DNA from: a bacterium
Lineage (GTDB): Bacteria; Bacillota; Bacilli; Lactobacillales; Streptococcaceae
Direction of reading: 5' to 3'
Length of the DNA: 64,000 nt
Assembly (NCBI GenBank): GCA_905221205.1
Contig: CAJNCG010000001.1
Location: 434,001-498,000, forward strand
Made by a program: the position numbers and the translations under genes
The notes under the pieces: generated by a model
What the model was told of the DNA's origin: nothing
Seen by the model: the letters and a program-made list of their open reading frames with translations, nothing else
The model's database searches: none
In this document: positions 35,314 to 43,778 of the stretch, piece after piece
Layout of the letters: each line of letters begins with the position of its first letter
Position numbering within the stretch: the stretch's first letter is position 1

Positions 35314-36099
35314 TTACGAACCTGCACTTTCGTAGGCATCCAAGCCCTTGTCCCAGAGTTTCAAGGAAATACCTAAGAAGACTAGGGAAATCAACATCAA
35401 ACCTCCAATGTTAAAGACCACATCCTTGTCCTGCAAGAAATAGCTAGCAGGATAGTAGGCCGTAAAAGCGAAAGGCACGATAAAGCTAATCAACCAGCGA
35501 AGGACTGAATTGTAAATGGAAATGGGATACTTGGCAAAGTCATTGAACATATAAAAAATGTAGATCATAGCGCCTGATTGCTTGGTCCAAAAAGCGATGC
35601 TGGCTGTTGCGATTTTCAAAGAAGTATAGATCAAGGTCGCAAAAGGAATACAGACTAGAAAAATCAGGAATTTGGGAAGAGTCCAGGCAATGCTAGTCAC
35701 AGTTGTTGCTAGTAAAATGCCACCGACCAAGAGTTCTCCCAAAGCATCAATCTGAAAAGTCTCAACCAGGATGTGAAAGAGAGGATTGATAGGACGAGTC
35801 AGGTATTTGTCGAATTCTCCTTTTCGCACCAAGCGTTGACCCAGAGCCCAGAGATTGTCAAAAAAGAGATGGTCCAATCCCTTAGGAACCAAGGAAAAAC
35901 CATAGATAAAGGCAATTTCTTGAAAAGTCCAACCTTCCAGGGATGGGATGTGTTGAAAGATGACATTGAGAAACAAGAGATTCAAGCCTTGGGTCAGAAA
36001 TACTCCCAGTACTCCAACCACAAAATCCACCTTGTATTCCATAATTTGCTTGATATATTGTCTGATAAAAATCAGATGCATACGCTGATATTTTTTCAT
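35314..36099 (-). CDS. ABC-2 type exporter permease (COG3694-like)
   Basis: Membrane permease of 261 residues with about six helices and a short cytoplasmic N-terminus (MKKYQRMHLIFIRQYIKQIM). The segment VRKGEFDKYLTRPINPLF near residue 90 is typical of the uncharacterised permease family COG3694. It is one base downstream of a second permease and forms a three-gene exporter with the ATPase at 36921-37913. The substrate is unknown; relatives are annotated as daunorubicin-type or antimicrobial exporters, which is no proof. Confidence 0.82.
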   Translation of the reverse strand: MKKYQRMHLIFIRQYIKQIMEYKVDFVVGVLGVFLTQGLNLLFLNVIFQHIPSLEGWTFQEIAFIYGFSLVPKGLDHLFFDNLWALGQRLVRKGEFDKYLTRPINPLFHILVETFQIDALGELLVGGILLATTVTSIAWTLPKFLIFLVCIPFATLIYTSLKIATASIAFWTKQSGAMIYIFYMFNDFAKYPISIYNSVLRWLISFIVPFAFTAYYPASYFLQDKDVVFNIGGLMLISLVFLGISLKLWDKGLDAYESAGS

Positions 36100-36100
36100 A

Positions 36101-36919
36101 CTAACCTCCCTGAATGGTAATGAATGACTGGACTCGTTTCCAAATCAACTGAGACAAGCCCACCATCACTAAGAGCCAGAAAAACTGTAACAAAAGCGCC
36201 TGAAGAATCTGATTGGCATCATATTTCCCAACGATAATCATGACCGGAGTGTAAATCAAGGATGAAAAAGGCAAGAAGGACAGAATATCTGAAACAACCT
36301 TTGGAAAGAAAGCCAAGGGAATCAAACTTCCAGACATAAAGGCCACTATTGAAGTCTTGAGTAGATTAGAACCCCATAGATTTTTAAACACAAAGGCTGA
36401 AAAACCAAAGCAGATATTAAAGAAAAAGTTAATCAGGTAGGCCAGCGTTAAGCTAAAGAGGTAAAGGACAGTTAGTCCTAGCACTTCTACAATCCCTTGC
36501 CCAGAAAAGATTTTCATCAAGACAATCACACTCAAGAAAGGAAGTCCTACACTGACAAAAATCAACCACTTGGAACCAAGCTCGGTGAAAAGATAAGAGG
36601 CCGCAAAATGAACTGGTCTCAACAAGCGCATGATAATAGAACCATCTTTGACCTCCTCCCCGATCATAAAGGAGCTATCCGACCTAGTCAACAGATTGGT
36701 CACAAAGCTCATGATGATGTAGAGGGTGATATCTGCCATACTAAAACCCTGAATCAAGGACTCTTGCGAAGAATCAAAGACAGCCTTCCAGAGATAAAAA
36801 GCCACAAAAGCACCCATGACATCGCCGATCCGATAAAGAATAAAGTTGACTCGATAGGTGATCAATTCCTGAACACCTGCATTGATAAAGGGTTTATAAC
36901 GTCTCCACAATTTGACCAT
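36101..36919 (-). CDS. ABC-2 type exporter permease (COG4587-like)
   Basis: Membrane permease of 272 residues, about six helices. The segment GEEVKDGSIIMRLLRPVHF near residue 88 parallels the RKGEFDKYLTRPINP segment of the partner permease, so the two are distant paralogues forming a heterodimer. The gene lies one base from each neighbour, indicating strict co-expression. Substrate unknown. Confidence 0.82.
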   Translation of the reverse strand: MVKLWRRYKPFINAGVQELITYRVNFILYRIGDVMGAFVAFYLWKAVFDSSQESLIQGFSMADITLYIIMSFVTNLLTRSDSSFMIGEEVKDGSIIMRLLRPVHFAASYLFTELGSKWLIFVSVGLPFLSVIVLMKIFSGQGIVEVLGLTVLYLFSLTLAYLINFFFNICFGFSAFVFKNLWGSNLLKTSIVAFMSGSLIPLAFFPKVVSDILSFLPFSSLIYTPVMIIVGKYDANQILQALLLQFFWLLVMVGLSQLIWKRVQSFITIQGG

Positions 36920-36920
36920 C

Positions 36921-37913
36921 TTAGAGCTCCTTTCGATAGAAGCGACGGATAATATCCTCGATATCCGTATCCACCATCTTCAAATCGCGGATTTCAAAAT
37001 CAGACAGGGTTTGCTTGATAATGTCAGCTGACTGGTAGCGGGAACTATCAAATTCAATGTTGAGGCTATTCCCCTGTCTATCAATAGCCATATCAGGTAG
37101 ACCTTCATAGTGAGAAACTAGATGACTTTGACCTGCTACCAGTTCAAAGGAGAGTGTCTTCATCTTACCAAAGGTTTCCTTGAGCTGGCTAACCGTCCCA
37201 TCAAAAATCTCCTGCCCCTTGTCAATCATAAAAATACGATCACAGAGTTGCTCAATGTCACTCAGGTCATGAGTGGTCAATAGAATGGTAGTCTCTTCCT
37301 CCTGATTGATCTGGGTAATAGCGCGACGAATGTTATCCTTGACCGAAACGTCCAAACCAATGGTCGGCTCATCTAAAAAGAGAACCTTGGGATTGTGGAG
37401 CAAGGAGGCCGCAATATCCGCCCGCATACGCTGTCCCAGTGAAAGAGTTCGCACGGGATCCTTGATAAAGTCTTTCAAATCCAAGACTTCATTCAAAAAG
37501 TCCATGCGCTTATGGAAGAGCGAGTCTGGCACATCGTAAATCTCCTTTAAAACCGTGTAGGTTTCTTGAAGCGCCAAATCCCACCATAGCTGGGTACGTT
37601 GTCCAAAAACCACCCCAATATCCTTGACATAATCTTGGCGATTGTTCTGTGGAATCTTGCCATTAATCCGACAAAAACCAGATGTCGGTTTCAAAATCCC
37701 TGTCAGCATTTTAATGGTTGTCGACTTCCCTGCACCATTAGCCCCGATAAAGCCTAAAATCTGCCCCTTTGGTACCTCAAAAGTCAAATCCTTGACCGCT
37801 TCAAAGGTCTGCTTTTCAGGATGAATAAAGGAGCGCAAAGCCCCCTTCAAGCCTGGTTCCTTAACAGTCTTCACAAAATTTTTCTGAAGATGTTCCACTT
37901 CTATCATTGCCAT
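36921..37913 (-). CDS. ABC exporter ATPase (COG4586-like)
   Basis: ATP-binding subunit of 330 residues, first gene of the exporter operon. Walker A GANGAGKST near residues 58-66, the signature TLSLGQRMRADIA near 157, and Walker B VLFLDEPTIGLD near 177 are intact. The C-terminal 90 residues are an extra domain found in the DrrA/COG4586 group. Together with the two permeases it makes a complete exporter. I see no regulator or immunity gene next to it. Confidence 0.87.
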   Translation of the reverse strand: MAMIEVEHLQKNFVKTVKEPGLKGALRSFIHPEKQTFEAVKDLTFEVPKGQILGFIGANGAGKSTTIKMLTGILKPTSGFCRINGKIPQNNRQDYVKDIGVVFGQRTQLWWDLALQETYTVLKEIYDVPDSLFHKRMDFLNEVLDLKDFIKDPVRTLSLGQRMRADIAASLLHNPKVLFLDEPTIGLDVSVKDNIRRAITQINQEEETTILLTTHDLSDIEQLCDRIFMIDKGQEIFDGTVSQLKETFGKMKTLSFELVAGQSHLVSHYEGLPDMAIDRQGNSLNIEFDSSRYQSADIIKQTLSDFEIRDLKMVDTDIEDIIRRFYRKEL

Positions 37914-38144
37914 ATCTATCTCCCTATGTAAGGAATAGCAACATTGTATTTTTGACTACAAATATTCTAAAACCTTACTTTCTACACCTTCTCAATATTA
38001 TTACAGAAGGCTTTATACCAACCTATTATAATCCAATAAGAAATGGAATGCAAGCGTTTGCCTACAGATTATGAAGTTAGAGATTTTTTCTTAAAGCGGA
38101 ATTTTTAGTCCAAAACTTTGTCTTAATCGTTTCCCTAAAACACC

Positions 38145-38167
38145 AAAAAACCTGCCCATTGGGCAGG
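38145..38167 (-). terminator. Terminator of the HTH-M78 module
   Basis: CCTGCCC and GGGCAGG close a three-base loop, followed by TTTTTTGGTG on the minus strand. The same hairpin and tail recur after fba at 40459-40483. The region upstream of the ABC ATPase (37914-38144) shows nothing else that I can name. Confidence 0.82.
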
Positions 38168-38200
38168 CTACGAATTGTAAAAAGTACACTTTAGACTATT

Positions 38201-39361
38201 CTATGTTCTTCTTATTCTTTCTTTAGTAAGACTAATAATATTTGGATACCTATCATTCAGTTCATCAAGATATCCTGCCTCTAAGCCACATAAATCCTCA
38301 ATTAAAAAATTCGGCAATAATTTATTGTATACTCTATATATATCAGCAGATATATCCATCACAATTCTATTTTCCACTAATAGCTCTACTGACTGTTTTA
38401 AAGATAGAGGATTACTAATCAATTTCGTTGAGTCTAAGGGCTCATTTTTTCTCCAACCTCTGTAACTAAGCTTCTTATACAAGTTTGTATACTCATTGGA
38501 ATCTATGATATTCAATGACTTAGCACGCATTATCATCATACTAATTGAGACTTGCCAAATTCTTTTTAGATACCTGTAGTACTCTAGATCATTTTCATAC
38601 CCAATGAGAGAAGCTTTAAACGAATCCATTGGCAATAGAAATTCAGCCGCAAACTCATTCGCTTCGTCTTCCATTTGCTTATATTCAATTGCTCCCATGT
38701 CTTGAGGTGACTTACAACTTTCATGCATTAACCAATGTCCTAATTCATGGGCTAAACTAAACTGCTGACGATAGAATGAATACTCTGTCCCCTCTAACAT
38801 AACAACATAATACTCATTATTATTTACTTTGACAGCTGAACCAAAAGCATCAACTTTATCACTCTGAGTGTCTATTCTAGAAATAACAAAACCTTTTTCT
38901 TCCATCAACAACGACAAGTTATCAACTGGTCTATCTCCAAGTTCCCATTTCTCTCTTATGTAGCTTGCGTATTCTTGTGGAGTATAGTCTAAACCAGAAA
39001 GACCCCAGTCAAGATTTGGAAAATCAATAAATTCTCCCAAATAATCTCTTATTAAAGCAACATAGTTTTTATTTATTTCTGCAGGCATTTTTTCTGTTTG
39101 AGTCGCTGTGTAACGACTTCTAAAAAATGTGCCTGTAGAACTTAAGCTAAAATTATCATTTCCAAAAAAGAAATCTCTCGGAAACTTTAATTTCTTTTCC
39201 AATATTTCTAACGATTCTTCACTTGGCGTTGCTCGTCCTTTTTCATATTTAGAAACCATTTGTTTTGAAACGTTTAAAAACTCTGCAATCTGAGTAATAC
39301 TTTTTTTGTTAAAAAGTCTTGCCTCTTTTAAGCGAGCACCATTAAAACTAATCTGAAGCAT
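38201..39361 (-). CDS. XRE helix-turn-helix protein with ImmA/IrrE (M78) metallopeptidase domain
   Basis: Two-domain protein of 386 residues. An XRE-type helix-turn-helix occupies about residues 8-60 (ITQIAEFLNVSKQMVSKYEKG). A zinc-peptidase of family M78 follows, with HELGH at 205-209 and a downstream EDEANEFAAEFLLP segment that gives the third ligand. Such proteins cleave or release repressors in mobile elements, or act in toxin-antitoxin and phage-defence modules. It lies 26 bases downstream of an unknown gene on the same strand and shares its promoter. The pair is AT-rich and flanked by an unrelated exporter and fba, which suggests an acquired module. Confidence 0.82.
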   Translation of the reverse strand: MLQISFNGARLKEARLFNKKSITQIAEFLNVSKQMVSKYEKGRATPSEESLEILEKKLKFPRDFFFGNDNFSLSSTGTFFRSRYTATQTEKMPAEINKNYVALIRDYLGEFIDFPNLDWGLSGLDYTPQEYASYIREKWELGDRPVDNLSLLMEEKGFVISRIDTQSDKVDAFGSAVKVNNNEYYVVMLEGTEYSFYRQQFSLAHELGHWLMHESCKSPQDMGAIEYKQMEDEANEFAAEFLLPMDSFKASLIGYENDLEYYRYLKRIWQVSISMMIMRAKSLNIIDSNEYTNLYKKLSYRGWRKNEPLDSTKLISNPLSLKQSVELLVENRIVMDISADIYRVYNKLLPNFLIEDLCGLEAGYLDELNDRYPNIISLTKERIRRT

Positions 39362-39387
39362 TATTTACTCCTATTTTATATAAAATA

Positions 39388-40101
39388 TTATAATTTAGTA
39401 TTCTCTTCCTTCTTTTCAACAGGAAGACTAACATGCTTTTGTGACTCCAATTGTTTCTGTACGTCAGATTTCAATGCAACAAGTGGTTTTTCAGGATTAT
39501 TTCCACGTCCATCTTCTTCAAGTTTTGTAAAATCAAATTCTGTGATATTTACAGCATCAATAAATTCACAAAAGGCATTTACCTGATTAACAATCACTTC
39601 TTTAGTTTTTTTATCAAAGGTAACAACCCTAATCTCATCAATCGAATTATAATGATCTCCCAATAATTGCTTCGCTTGTTCAATTTGTGAATCACTCAAC
39701 CCATCATCATCCAGGTCATTAAATAATTCAATGGATAGTTTACCGTCTTCTTTTCCATTTAAATGAGAATTTTTCGCACGTGCTATACAAGTAAGATAAT
39801 GATGCTTTTCGTATTTATCAGTTACATCTTCAAATCTTTTCTTCATCATAAAAACATATAGAACACCCTCAATAATTACTCCTCTTGCCGTCCACAGAGC
39901 CCCCATATACATAGTGGGTGATATTAAATCATTTACTTTAGCGGTATTTACAATATCACGATAAATAAAATCCCAAGTTAAAATTGGTAGACTATTCTTA
40001 GTTTCAAACTCATTATCATAAAATATTTTCTCAATATCTTTCTTGCGACTTGTTGAAAATACTCGAGCAAACTTAAAGATTTGGGTTGGTAAATTTTCCA
40101 T
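39388..40101 (-). CDS. Unknown protein paired with the HTH-M78 peptidase
   Basis: A 237-residue soluble protein without signal peptide or clear membrane helix. I do not recognise the family. Visible features are an N-terminal segment MENLPTQIFKFARVFSTSRK, a hydrophobic stretch near residues 65-85 (MGALWTARGVIIEGVLYVFM), an acidic segment NDLDDDGLSDSQIEQA near 128 resembling a short EF-hand-like loop, and a Lys/Glu-rich tail. It is the first gene of a two-gene transcript with the HTH-M78 protein. It may be the target or partner of the peptidase, for instance in a toxin-antitoxin or defence pair, but this is inference. Confidence 0.65.
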   Translation of the reverse strand: MENLPTQIFKFARVFSTSRKKDIEKIFYDNEFETKNSLPILTWDFIYRDIVNTAKVNDLISPTMYMGALWTARGVIIEGVLYVFMMKKRFEDVTDKYEKHHYLTCIARAKNSHLNGKEDGKLSIELFNDLDDDGLSDSQIEQAKQLLGDHYNSIDEIRVVTFDKKTKEVIVNQVNAFCEFIDAVNITEFDFTKLEEDGRGNNPEKPLVALKSDVQKQLESQKHVSLPVEKKEENTKL

Positions 40102-40129
40102 AGAGTACCTCTTTTAATTTTATAGTCTT

Positions 40130-40158
40130 ATTTTAAGATTTTATTTTAAAAAAGTCAA
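40130..40158 (-). promoter_or_regulatory. Promoter of the HTH-M78 module with repeated AT motifs
   Basis: TTGACT (40158-40153), a 17-base spacer and TAAAAT (40135-40130) on the minus strand. The spacer and -10 region repeat AAAATAA twice, which could be the binding site of the HTH protein itself. The rest of the 404-base gap (40102-40505) holds only the fba terminator as far as I can see. Confidence 0.6.
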
Positions 40159-40458
40159 CTATTATTGGTTTTTATTGTTATTTTTTATCTCCCTTATCTA
40201 TTTGGATACTTTTAATACTTAGATCACGAAACTAGAAAAATCATATTGTTATTTTGAATGAAAGTTCTATCATTAATTTAGCTACTCTGTATTCCTAAAA
40301 ATTAGGTGTTCCAATTTACTTTAGGAAAGGCAGTGATTTCCTTTGAAAACAGGTGTAAAGCTGTTATATTCGTTCGCTAAGGGTAATCTTAGAATCATTG
40401 TAAAAAATTACATTCGTTTAGCAACTTAATATTGGTTCTTCTACAATATATTCACACC

Positions 40459-40483
40459 AAAAAACCCACCCAATGGGTAGGTT
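40459..40483 (-). terminator. Terminator of fba
   Basis: CCTACCC and GGGTGGG (one G-U pair) close a three-base loop, followed by TTTTTTGGTG on the minus strand, just after the fba stop codon. Confidence 0.82.
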
Positions 40484-40505
40484 TCATCTGTATTATTCAG
40501 CTAGA

Positions 40506-41387
40506 TTATGCTTTACCTTCTGAACCGAATACGTCGATACGTTCTTCAACTGATGCTTGGATAGCTTTTACACCGTCAGCCAAGAATTTACGTGGGTCGA
40601 AGAGTTTTTTCTTATCGTATTCTGCTTCGTTTGCTTCGTAGTCACGAGCAAATTTACGAGTTGCGTTAGCGAATGCGATTTGGCATTCAGTGTTAACGTT
40701 AACTTTGGCAACACCAAGTTTGATAGCTGCTTGGATTTGCTCATCAGGAATACCTGAACCACCGTGCAATACGATTGGGAATCCAGGAAGAGCTTCTGTC
40801 AATTTTTGCAAGTGGTCAAGGTCAAGACCTTCCCAGTTTGCTGGGTAAGGACCGTGGATGTTACCGATACCAGCTGCCAAGAAGTCGATACCAGTTTCAA
40901 CCATTGCTTTAGCGTCTTCGATTGGAGCCAATTCACCTTTACCGATGATTCCGTCTTCTTCACCACCGATAGTACCAACTTCAGCTTCTACTGAGATACC
41001 TTTAGCGTGTGCTTTTTCAACAACTTCTTTAGCCAATTTAAGGTTTTCTTCAACTGGAAGGTGTGAACCGTCAAACATGATTGAAGTGTAACCAACTTCG
41101 ATACACTCAAGTGCATCTTCGTAGTGACCGTGGTCAAGGTGGATAGCTACTGGTACAGTGATACCCATTGATTCAACAAGGTTAGCGATCAAGTTGCGAG
41201 CAACTTTGTAACCACCCATGTATTTGGCAGCACCCATTGAAGTTTGGATCAAAACTGGAGCTTTTTTAGCTTCTGCTGCGCGCAAGATAGCTTGAGTCCA
41301 CTCAAGGTTGTTTGTGTTAAATCCACCAACTGCATAACCGTTGTCACGAGCTGCTTGGACAAATTTTTCTGCTGAAACGATTGCCAT
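40506..41387 (-). CDS. fba: Class II fructose-1,6-bisphosphate aldolase
   Basis: Central glycolytic enzyme splitting fructose-1,6-bisphosphate into two triose phosphates, zinc-dependent. The 293-residue protein starts with MAIVSAEKFVQAARDNGYAV. Zinc-ligand segments HLDHGHYED and LHGGSG, and the NVNTECQIAF substrate segment, are all present. I chose the ATG at 41387, nine bases after AGGAGG; an in-frame extension of 13 codons lacks support. High-expression codon use is evident. It is followed by its own terminator and lies downstream of vncS. Confidence 0.96.
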   Translation of the reverse strand: MAIVSAEKFVQAARDNGYAVGGFNTNNLEWTQAILRAAEAKKAPVLIQTSMGAAKYMGGYKVARNLIANLVESMGITVPVAIHLDHGHYEDALECIEVGYTSIMFDGSHLPVEENLKLAKEVVEKAHAKGISVEAEVGTIGGEEDGIIGKGELAPIEDAKAMVETGIDFLAAGIGNIHGPYPANWEGLDLDHLQKLTEALPGFPIVLHGGSGIPDEQIQAAIKLGVAKVNVNTECQIAFANATRKFARDYEANEAEYDKKKLFDPRKFLADGVKAIQASVEERIDVFGSEGKA

Positions 41388-41437
41388 TTTATCAGGCCTC
41401 CTGTATATTTTTATGGGACTTCCCATTTACATTGTTC

Positions 41438-41446
41438 ATTTTATCA
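41438..41446 (-). promoter_or_regulatory. Extended -10 promoter of fba
   Basis: TGATAAAAT on the minus strand, 50 bases before the start codon, without a good -35. It gives fba a promoter separate from vncRS. Confidence 0.5.
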
Positions 41447-41527
41447 CTTTTTGACAAAAAAATCTAGTTTTTCCCGCAGTTTCGATTGAATTTCTTCTAG
41501 CTTCATCTATGTAAACCCTTTCTCTAC

Positions 41528-42856
41528 CTAGTCTTGGGCAACTTTTGGAAAAGCTATGAAAAAGGTTAAGCGATTCTCCTCCATCTCGAAACGATAGGGT
41601 AATTTTTCATGTTCCAATAGGCTCTTGACCACAAAGAGTCCCATCCCCGACCCCTTGGCCTTGCGACTAGCATTATCAGAAAAAGACTGAGCTAGTTTTT
41701 CTTGTTCCTCAGGACTACAATTATTCTCGATAAAGAGTTCCCCTTCTTTGTCGCCAATGCGAACTAAGCCACCTGCAACAGAGTGCTTGATAGCATTACT
41801 GATGAGGTTAGACAGAATCAACTTCATGACTGATGGGTTTAGATAAGCCTGCTGATGAGTCAAACTATTGTCTATCTGGAGCTCTCTATCCTTGGCTAGT
41901 AAGGCATAATCCTTGACTAGACTTTGCGTCATCTGGTATAAGTCAATTTGTTCCCTATCATCTCGTAATTCCTGCACAGACGAGAGAGAAAGTATCTGGA
42001 GAACGTGGTGATTAAGCTCATCCACAATTCCTAAGGCTACTCCCAGATAGCGGTCTCTATCCTTATAACGACCGACATTTTCTTTCATGTTTTCGAGCAG
42101 GATTTTCAAACTAGCCAGCGGTGTTTTCAATTCATGAGAAGCCCCTCGTAAGAATTCGACCTTCATCTTTTCCAGTTGGAGAATAGCTTCATTCTTGTCA
42201 TGCAAGTCCGCAATGACAGTCAAAAGATGCTGGTAGAGGCTATTGATTTGTTCCTTGAGATCACCAATCTCATCCTTAGAATCCACGCGCAATCGAACTT
42301 GGGCATCCAAATCCATCATTCGTCGGGTCACCCGCTTGATTTCCAAAATCGGAGCAACAATGGTTCGAGCATAGATATAGGCTACTAAGAGGGAAATCAG
42401 AAAGGATGCCAGCAAGGTATAGGGAAGAAACTGGAGACTGATTTGCTCTGCTTCCTTTTGCAAATCCATGGAAGCTAGAAACTGGAGAGTCATGGTACCA
42501 CCGTCTTGCGTTGTCACCTCGCGCTCCTCGATAAAAAGAGAGGTTGTCTGACGTTCCGTGTCCAGAGGAAGACTGTCCTTGACTTCTAACTTGTCCTCGG
42601 TCATCTCTCCCTTGACCCCCCCCTTAATCTCACTAGTCTGGGAATACAAGTCTAAGACTTGCTCGATACTTTGCCTATCCTTACCTTCTAGGGACTGGGC
42701 AATAGCTGTCGCTTTCTGGCCAATGGTTTCCTGACGATGACTCAGATAAGTCGAAGGAAAAAGAAAATAAATGGCTAAATGAAGGCAAATAACCAGAACA
42801 CTAAAAATCGAGAAGGTATAGATAAATATCTTTGTAAATAAACCTGTTCGTTTCAT
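41528..42856 (-). CDS. vncS: Sensor histidine kinase VncS
   Basis: Membrane sensor kinase of 442 residues: two membrane helices near residues 10-33 and 145-165 frame an extracellular sensor region. A HAMP-like linker follows, then the phosphorylated His241 (GASHELKTPLASL) and an ATPase domain with SNLISNAIKHS and GSGMGLFVVKSL. It matches VncS, partner of VncR, once linked to vancomycin tolerance and autolysis in pneumococcus, a claim later debated. It overlaps vncR by four bases. fba follows, as in pneumococcus. Confidence 0.9.
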   Translation of the reverse strand: MKRTGLFTKIFIYTFSIFSVLVICLHLAIYFLFPSTYLSHRQETIGQKATAIAQSLEGKDRQSIEQVLDLYSQTSEIKGGVKGEMTEDKLEVKDSLPLDTERQTTSLFIEEREVTTQDGGTMTLQFLASMDLQKEAEQISLQFLPYTLLASFLISLLVAYIYARTIVAPILEIKRVTRRMMDLDAQVRLRVDSKDEIGDLKEQINSLYQHLLTVIADLHDKNEAILQLEKMKVEFLRGASHELKTPLASLKILLENMKENVGRYKDRDRYLGVALGIVDELNHHVLQILSLSSVQELRDDREQIDLYQMTQSLVKDYALLAKDRELQIDNSLTHQQAYLNPSVMKLILSNLISNAIKHSVAGGLVRIGDKEGELFIENNCSPEEQEKLAQSFSDNASRKAKGSGMGLFVVKSLLEHEKLPYRFEMEENRLTFFIAFPKVAQD

Positions 42857-43509
42857 TTTCGCTCCAATTTATAACCAACATTGCGCACAGTGAGGATGCA
42901 ATCCAAGTCTAGCTTTTTCCGTAGTTCCTTGATATAAACATCAATGACACGATCAAAGGGAACCTCATCTGTCGCTTTCCATACGGCATCGATTATCTGA
43001 GATCGAGTCAAGGCTCGTCCTTCGTTTTTCACCAGATAGTCCAAAATTTCCAACTCTTTAGCATTAACAGCCACTTCCTCTCCTGCTAGGCTTGCACTAT
43101 AGCTCTCAAAGTCCACCTTGGTATCCTTATAAGAGAAGACTCGTCCCGTATCGTAGTAGCGCTTGAAAATCGCATCCACCCTCACTTTTAAGAGGGGCAG
43201 AGAAAAAGGTTTTTCCAGATAGCCATCTGCCAGAGAGGCAAAGGCACTCATCTTGTATTCCTCATCCTGAAATGCGGTCAACATCAGGACAGGAACCTGG
43301 CTGGTTTTACGAATCTCAGCTAGGACTTCTAGTCCATTGAGTTTGGGCATTTGGATATCCAGTAAAACCAAGGCTACCTCATAGCTAGAAAATTGCTCTA
43401 AGGCTTCCTGACCGTCCGCCGCCTCAATAGTTTCATAGCCACAATCCGTCAAATAGTCGCTGATCCCCTCACGGATCATCTCTTCATCTTCTACAATTAA
43501 AATTTTCAT
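42853..43509 (-). CDS. vncR: Response regulator VncR (OmpR family)
   Basis: Response regulator of 218 residues with receiver domain phosphorylated on Asp51 (LLDIQMPKLNG) and a winged-helix DNA-binding domain (TRSQIIDAVWK, ending in VRNVGYKLERK). It pairs with VncS. In this window its upstream region is taken up by a BOX element only 31 bases away and by the LysM gene, where I would expect vex3 to lie directly. The BOX may thus affect vncRS expression. Confidence 0.9.
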   Translation of the reverse strand: MKILIVEDEEMIREGISDYLTDCGYETIEAADGQEALEQFSSYEVALVLLDIQMPKLNGLEVLAEIRKTSQVPVLMLTAFQDEEYKMSAFASLADGYLEKPFSLPLLKVRVDAIFKRYYDTGRVFSYKDTKVDFESYSASLAGEEVAVNAKELEILDYLVKNEGRALTRSQIIDAVWKATDEVPFDRVIDVYIKELRKKLDLDCILTVRNVGYKLERK

Positions 43510-43540
43510 ACTTTAACTGCTCTCTATTTTTTATTTTTCT

Positions 43541-43647
43541 TATACTCAATGAAAATCAAAAAGCAAACTAGGAAGCTAGCCGCAAGCTGTACTTGAGTAC
43601 GGTAAGGCGACGCTGACGTGGTTTGAATTTGATTTTTGAAGAGTATT
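43541..43647 (-). repeat. BOX element (short A-C form) between the LysM gene and vncR
   Basis: Bounded by ATACTC and GAGTAT. It carries the boxA core GGTAAGGCGACGCTGACG and the boxC-like AAACTAGGAAGCTAGCCGC, joined through CTGTACTTGAGTACGG. No boxB unit is present. BOX repeats are non-coding palindromic elements of the Mitis group. Confidence 0.9.
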
Positions 43648-43721
43648 AGAATAAATACCTACTCTATTTTCTATTATAGCCTCTTACTAACCTTTTGTCT
43701 TGAAGAAACTTTCTACTAGAT

Positions 43722-43751
43722 AAAACAAAGAGAGCCTATCGCTCTCTTTGC
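43722..43751 (-). terminator. Terminator of the LysM surface protein gene
   Basis: CAAAGAGAG and CTCTCTTTG close a short loop, followed by TTTTA on the minus strand, about 30 bases after the stop codon. Confidence 0.72.
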
Positions 43752-43778
43752 TCACATTTGGATCTCTATGGAATGGAA

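Noticed and set aside
35141..40505. Integrative element next to tRNA-Thr
   Set aside because: No integrase, excisionase or repeat of the tRNA 3' end was found; the neighbouring genes look like separate small modules.
43510..43778. Search for a Pep27-like peptide between the LysM gene and vncR
   Set aside because: The stretch is filled by a BOX element and a terminator; no frame resembling the known peptide was seen on either strand.
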